Shown one piece after another: positions 5,315-6,791 of a stretch of 6,791 bases of DNA (position 1 is its first letter; the number at the start of each line of letters is the position of its first letter). The stretch is from positions 1 through 6,791 of the forward strand of contig JBBRYB010000130.1 in assembly GCA_038238115.1 (NCBI GenBank), in the 5' to 3' direction. The notes beneath the pieces are model-generated. The model searched no databases. It was not told where the DNA came from and worked only from the letters and a program-made list of their open reading frames with translations. The DNA comes from JBBRYB01 sp038238115 (lineage in GTDB: Bacteria; Actinomycetota; Actinomycetes; Propionibacteriales; Nocardioidaceae). The position numbers were made by a program, and so were the translations under genes.

Positions 5315-6538
5315 TCAGGTCCAGCGGGCCGGGTTGTAGCTGGCATGGTCACGGACCATCGCGAACGCGATCCGGTTGGCCCGATTCGCCAGCGCGCACG
5401 CGATGATGCCGCCGTGTTTGCCGCGTGTACGCAGGGTGGCTGCGTAGGTCTTGGCTGATGGCTCGCTCTGCCAGAGGCCGATACCGAGATCGATCAGGGC
5501 CCGGCGCAGCGGCACGGAACCCTCCCGGCTGATCGACCCGTCACGGCGCCGGCCAGCGGACTCGTACTGGGCCGGTGACAGACCCGAGGCCCGATACAGC
5601 TGCCGGTGCCCCGGCCAGCGGGTCGGGTCACCGACCGCGGCGCCATAGTTGCCGGCCCGGACGGCTCCCCAGCCCGGCACCGTGGTCAACGTCGCGAAAG
5701 GACTGTCCGGCAGCAGCGTCTTCAGGTGCGCCTCGGCTGCCTCGACCTGAGCGTCCAAGTCACCCAACAGGGCCAGGTCCGCGGCCAGCACCTGGCGGGC
5801 GACGGCCGCGTCGGGCATCGGTAACGCGTCGCGGGCGGCGACGACCAGCCGGTCAGCGATCGGCCGCCGCACCTGGACACCGCGGGTGGCGGCGAACCGG
5901 ATGAACCGGGTCGTCCCCAATGAGGCGAGTCGTCTGGGATCGGCGAAATGCTCCGCGACCAACCGGCCGACCCTGGTCCCCAGCACGTCCGACACTGCCA
6001 ACGTCAACCCGGGAAACGACCGGTCCAGCTGACCTAGCAACTGATTCTTCGTGGCCGTCCTGACCGCCACCCGCCGGGCCCGATGCGCAACCCACGCCGT
6101 CAACTGCCCGATCACCTCATCACGGCCGGCGACCAGGTTCCCACGACCGGCCAACACCAGCTCGGTGATCGCGTCCAAATCGATCGCGTCGGTCTTCACC
6201 CGGCGACGACCCTGAACCCGGCGCTGCTCCGCGACATGAGCCGGGTTCAGCTCCAACGTCAACCACCCAGCCGGCCACGCCGACGCTGCCAACAACGGCC
6301 GATGATAATGACCAGCAGCCTCCACCCCGACCCGCACCGCGGTACCGACACCAGGAAGCACCGCACGGACACAACCGAGCGCCTCCGCCAAACCCGGACC
6401 GGTCATCGCGAAATCGCCCGGACCGAACAGGCGACACCGAGCCGCGTCAGTCACCGACAACGCGAACGTCGTCTTGCCGACATCGACGGCAACAACCACA
6501 GTAGAAGACCCAACAGCAACAACAGCATGAGACAACAC
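5315..6538 (-). CDS. IS110-family transposase (DEDD recombinase)
   Basis: 407 residues from a GTG at 6538, with GGAGG seven bases upstream on the minus strand. The N-terminal RuvC-like domain shows VVVAVDVGKTT (Asp19), VGVEAAGHYHRPL (Glu73) and KTDAIDLDAI (Asp117, Asp120), which is the DEDD set typical of this family. A helical linker follows (about 140-280). The C-terminal domain begins TTVPGWGAVRAGNYGA (about 284-299) and includes YRASGLSPAQYESAGRR, where Ser327 sits at the place of the serine reported as nucleophile in this family, then GSISREGSVPLRRALIDLG. Length matches the usual 330-420 residues, and no frameshift or stop interrupts it. These enzymes join donor and target DNA chosen by an associated bridge RNA. 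I see no accessory gene. The IS110 versus IS1111 subgroup cannot be told from the protein by eye. Confidence 0.93.
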   Translation of the reverse strand: MLSHAVVAVGSSTVVVAVDVGKTTFALSVTDAARCRLFGPGDFAMTGPGLAEALGCVRAVLPGVGTAVRVGVEAAGHYHRPLLAASAWPAGWLTLELNPAHVAEQRRVQGRRRVKTDAIDLDAITELVLAGRGNLVAGRDEVIGQLTAWVAHRARRVAVRTATKNQLLGQLDRSFPGLTLAVSDVLGTRVGRLVAEHFADPRRLASLGTTRFIRFAATRGVQVRRPIADRLVVAARDALPMPDAAVARQVLAADLALLGDLDAQVEAAEAHLKTLLPDSPFATLTTVPGWGAVRAGNYGAAVGDPTRWPGHRQLYRASGLSPAQYESAGRRRDGSISREGSVPLRRALIDLGIGLWQSEPSAKTYAATLRTRGKHGGIIACALANRANRIAFAMVRDHASYNPARWT

Positions 6539-6542
6539 GACC

Positions 6543-6556
6543 CACCTCCGGAGGTG
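6543..6556. repeat. 14-bp perfect palindrome over the transposase ribosome-binding site
   Basis: CACCTCCGGAGGTG is its own reverse complement and contains the GGAGG used by the minus-strand transposase gene. In the mRNA it could form a 5-bp hairpin with a CCGG loop that hides part of the ribosome-binding site, damping transposase synthesis. It could also be a binding site near the element's end. Confidence 0.5.
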
Positions 6557-6560
6557 TCCG

Positions 6561-6632
6561 TGGCCATGAGAAAGTCCCCAGTGGTGGCCAAGTCTGAGTC
6601 CCCGGTTTTGGCCATCTGAAAGTCCCCATTCT
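6561..6632. repeat. Three tandem 24-base repeats, resembling IS21-type terminal binding sites
   Basis: Units start at 6561, 6585 and 6609, exactly 24 bases apart, each matching TGGCCA-N5-RAGTCCCC with the last five bases variable. Regular multiple repeats of this size near an end are characteristic of IS21-family elements, where they bind the transposase, and this motif resembles ends I remember from actinobacteria. No istA or istB gene is visible, so this would be a left-over end, or the end of an element reaching beyond the window. An inverted copy of the core, GGGGACT, occurs at 6651-6657. Confidence 0.6.
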
Positions 6633-6686
6633 TCGTTCGTCGTGTCGCACGGGGACTGTGCAGTAAACGGTGTTTCCGGCCCGACG

Positions 6687-6703
6687 CGCCGACTGAGTCG
6701 GCG
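6687..6703 (+). promoter_or_regulatory. 7-bp perfect hairpin just upstream of the transposase ribosome-binding site
   Basis: CGCCGAC (6687-6693) pairs with GTCGGCG (6697-6703) around a TGA loop and touches the GGGGAAGG ribosome-binding site at 6703-6710. Insertion sequences often use such structures to limit transposase translation from transcripts reading in from outside. Here the role is inferred from position only. Confidence 0.4.
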
Positions 6704-6717
6704 GGGAAGGTGCCGTG

Positions 6718-6791
6718 ATGGCTACGACACTGAGCGACATGACAGCCAAGAAGAAGCCAGATCCCTCGGCTGAGGAGATCGCCGCGAAGGA
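6718..6791 (+). CDS. N-terminus of a probable IS256-family (mutator-type) transposase, cut by the window end
   Basis: The ATG at 6718 follows GGGGAAGG (6703-6710) at seven bases and opens a frame running off the window end. An in-frame ATG at 6739 is a second possible start. Visible residues include LSDMTAKKKPDPSAEEIAAK. IS256-family transposases of actinobacteria commonly begin with a Lys/Pro-rich tail followed by an acidic 'AEE.AAKEL' helix, which fits. The catalytic DDE residues would lie far downstream and cannot be checked. With only 24 codons visible, the family call depends on the match at the N-terminus and the nearby putative terminal repeat. The gene being coding is more certain than its family. 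Confidence 0.5.
   Translation, partial: MATTLSDMTAKKKPDPSAEEIAAK

Larger units (their letters stand above)
5315..6556 (-). mobile_element. IS110-family insertion sequence (ends not resolved)
   Basis: The range given covers the transposase gene and its ribosome-binding site; the true element must be longer. IS110 elements have no long terminal inverted repeats and leave little or no target duplication, so the ends cannot be read off a single copy. The upstream end probably lies before the 24-base repeats that start at 6561. The downstream end should fall within 4842-5314. The transposase appears full length, so the element may be active. Confidence 0.5.
6651..6791 (+). mobile_element. Probable left end of an IS256-family insertion sequence, cut by the window end
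   Basis: The stretch GGGGACTGTGCAGTAAACGG at 6651-6670, continuing TGTTTCC, has the look of an IS256-type terminal inverted repeat. It lies 67 bases before a gene whose first residues resemble that family's transposase. The right end is outside the window, so the inverted repeat cannot be confirmed, and the exact first base is a guess. Confidence 0.4.

Noticed and set aside
4800..5352. Minus-strand frames downstream of the transposase (4800-5036, 5038-5352)
   Set aside because: Low complexity, Pro/Thr/Arg-rich, no ribosome-binding sites, and one overlaps the transposase end out of frame; non-coding sequence fits better.
5575..6619. Plus-strand frames opposite the IS110 transposase (5575-5904, 6083-6619)
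   Set aside because: They are Arg/Pro-rich shadows of a clearly identified minus-strand gene.
6561..6632. CRISPR-like array
   Set aside because: Only three units with direct head-to-tail 24-base periodicity, no unique spacers of constant length and no cas genes; a transposase-binding repeat is the simpler reading.

Overview
The window reads like a high-GC Gram-positive actinomycete (order-level placement not possible). Codons in the clear genes are strongly biased to G or C in the third position, GTG starts are used, and the proteins at hand (an actinobacterial-style toxin with an LQRxAGN leader, IS110 and IS256-type transposases) fit that group. It is an accessory region: a predicted secreted or injected toxin with its partner, flanked on the right by a pile-up of insertion sequences.

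Layout. Bases 2-340 hold the C-terminal end of a gene cut by the window edge. It has no start codon in the window but is open throughout. Fifteen bases later a small one-pass membrane protein (356-604) follows in the same direction. Bases 605-1252 contain no gene I can defend, only a hairpin and a possible antisense gene fragment. The centrepiece is 1253-3946, an 897-residue multi-domain protein. From the N-terminus it has an LQRAAGNAAV leader motif with IQR/VQR repeats, a duplicated 61-residue helical module, a beta-rich stretch, a glycine-rich hydrophobic segment, a His/acid-rich linker, a conserved HELxVxxDGxIxRCS pretoxin-type motif, and a C-terminal domain with an Asp...Trp-Ser-x-Lys signature of restriction-endonuclease-like toxins. 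Its stop codon overlaps by four bases the GTG start of a 218-residue pentapeptide-repeat protein (3943-4599), the obvious candidate immunity protein. A third small gene (4616-4841) begins 17 bases after the immunity gene and appears broken by one extra base near 4658.

The right third is mobile DNA. An intact IS110-family transposase lies on the minus strand (5315-6538). A 470-base gene-free tract beyond its stop codon contains a strong inverted repeat (5017-5101) and could hold the element's bridge RNA. Between that transposase and the window end lie three tandem 24-base units resembling IS21-type terminal repeats (6561-6632), then the probable left end of an IS256-family element with the first codons of its transposase (6718 onward).

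Working model. The 1253-4599 pair is a polymorphic toxin/immunity module. The leader motif is the kind I associate with cargo of extracellular contractile injection systems. The putative nuclease tip would be neutralised by the translationally coupled pentapeptide-repeat protein, possibly by DNA mimicry. No injection-system structural genes are visible here, so delivery is inferred from the leader only.
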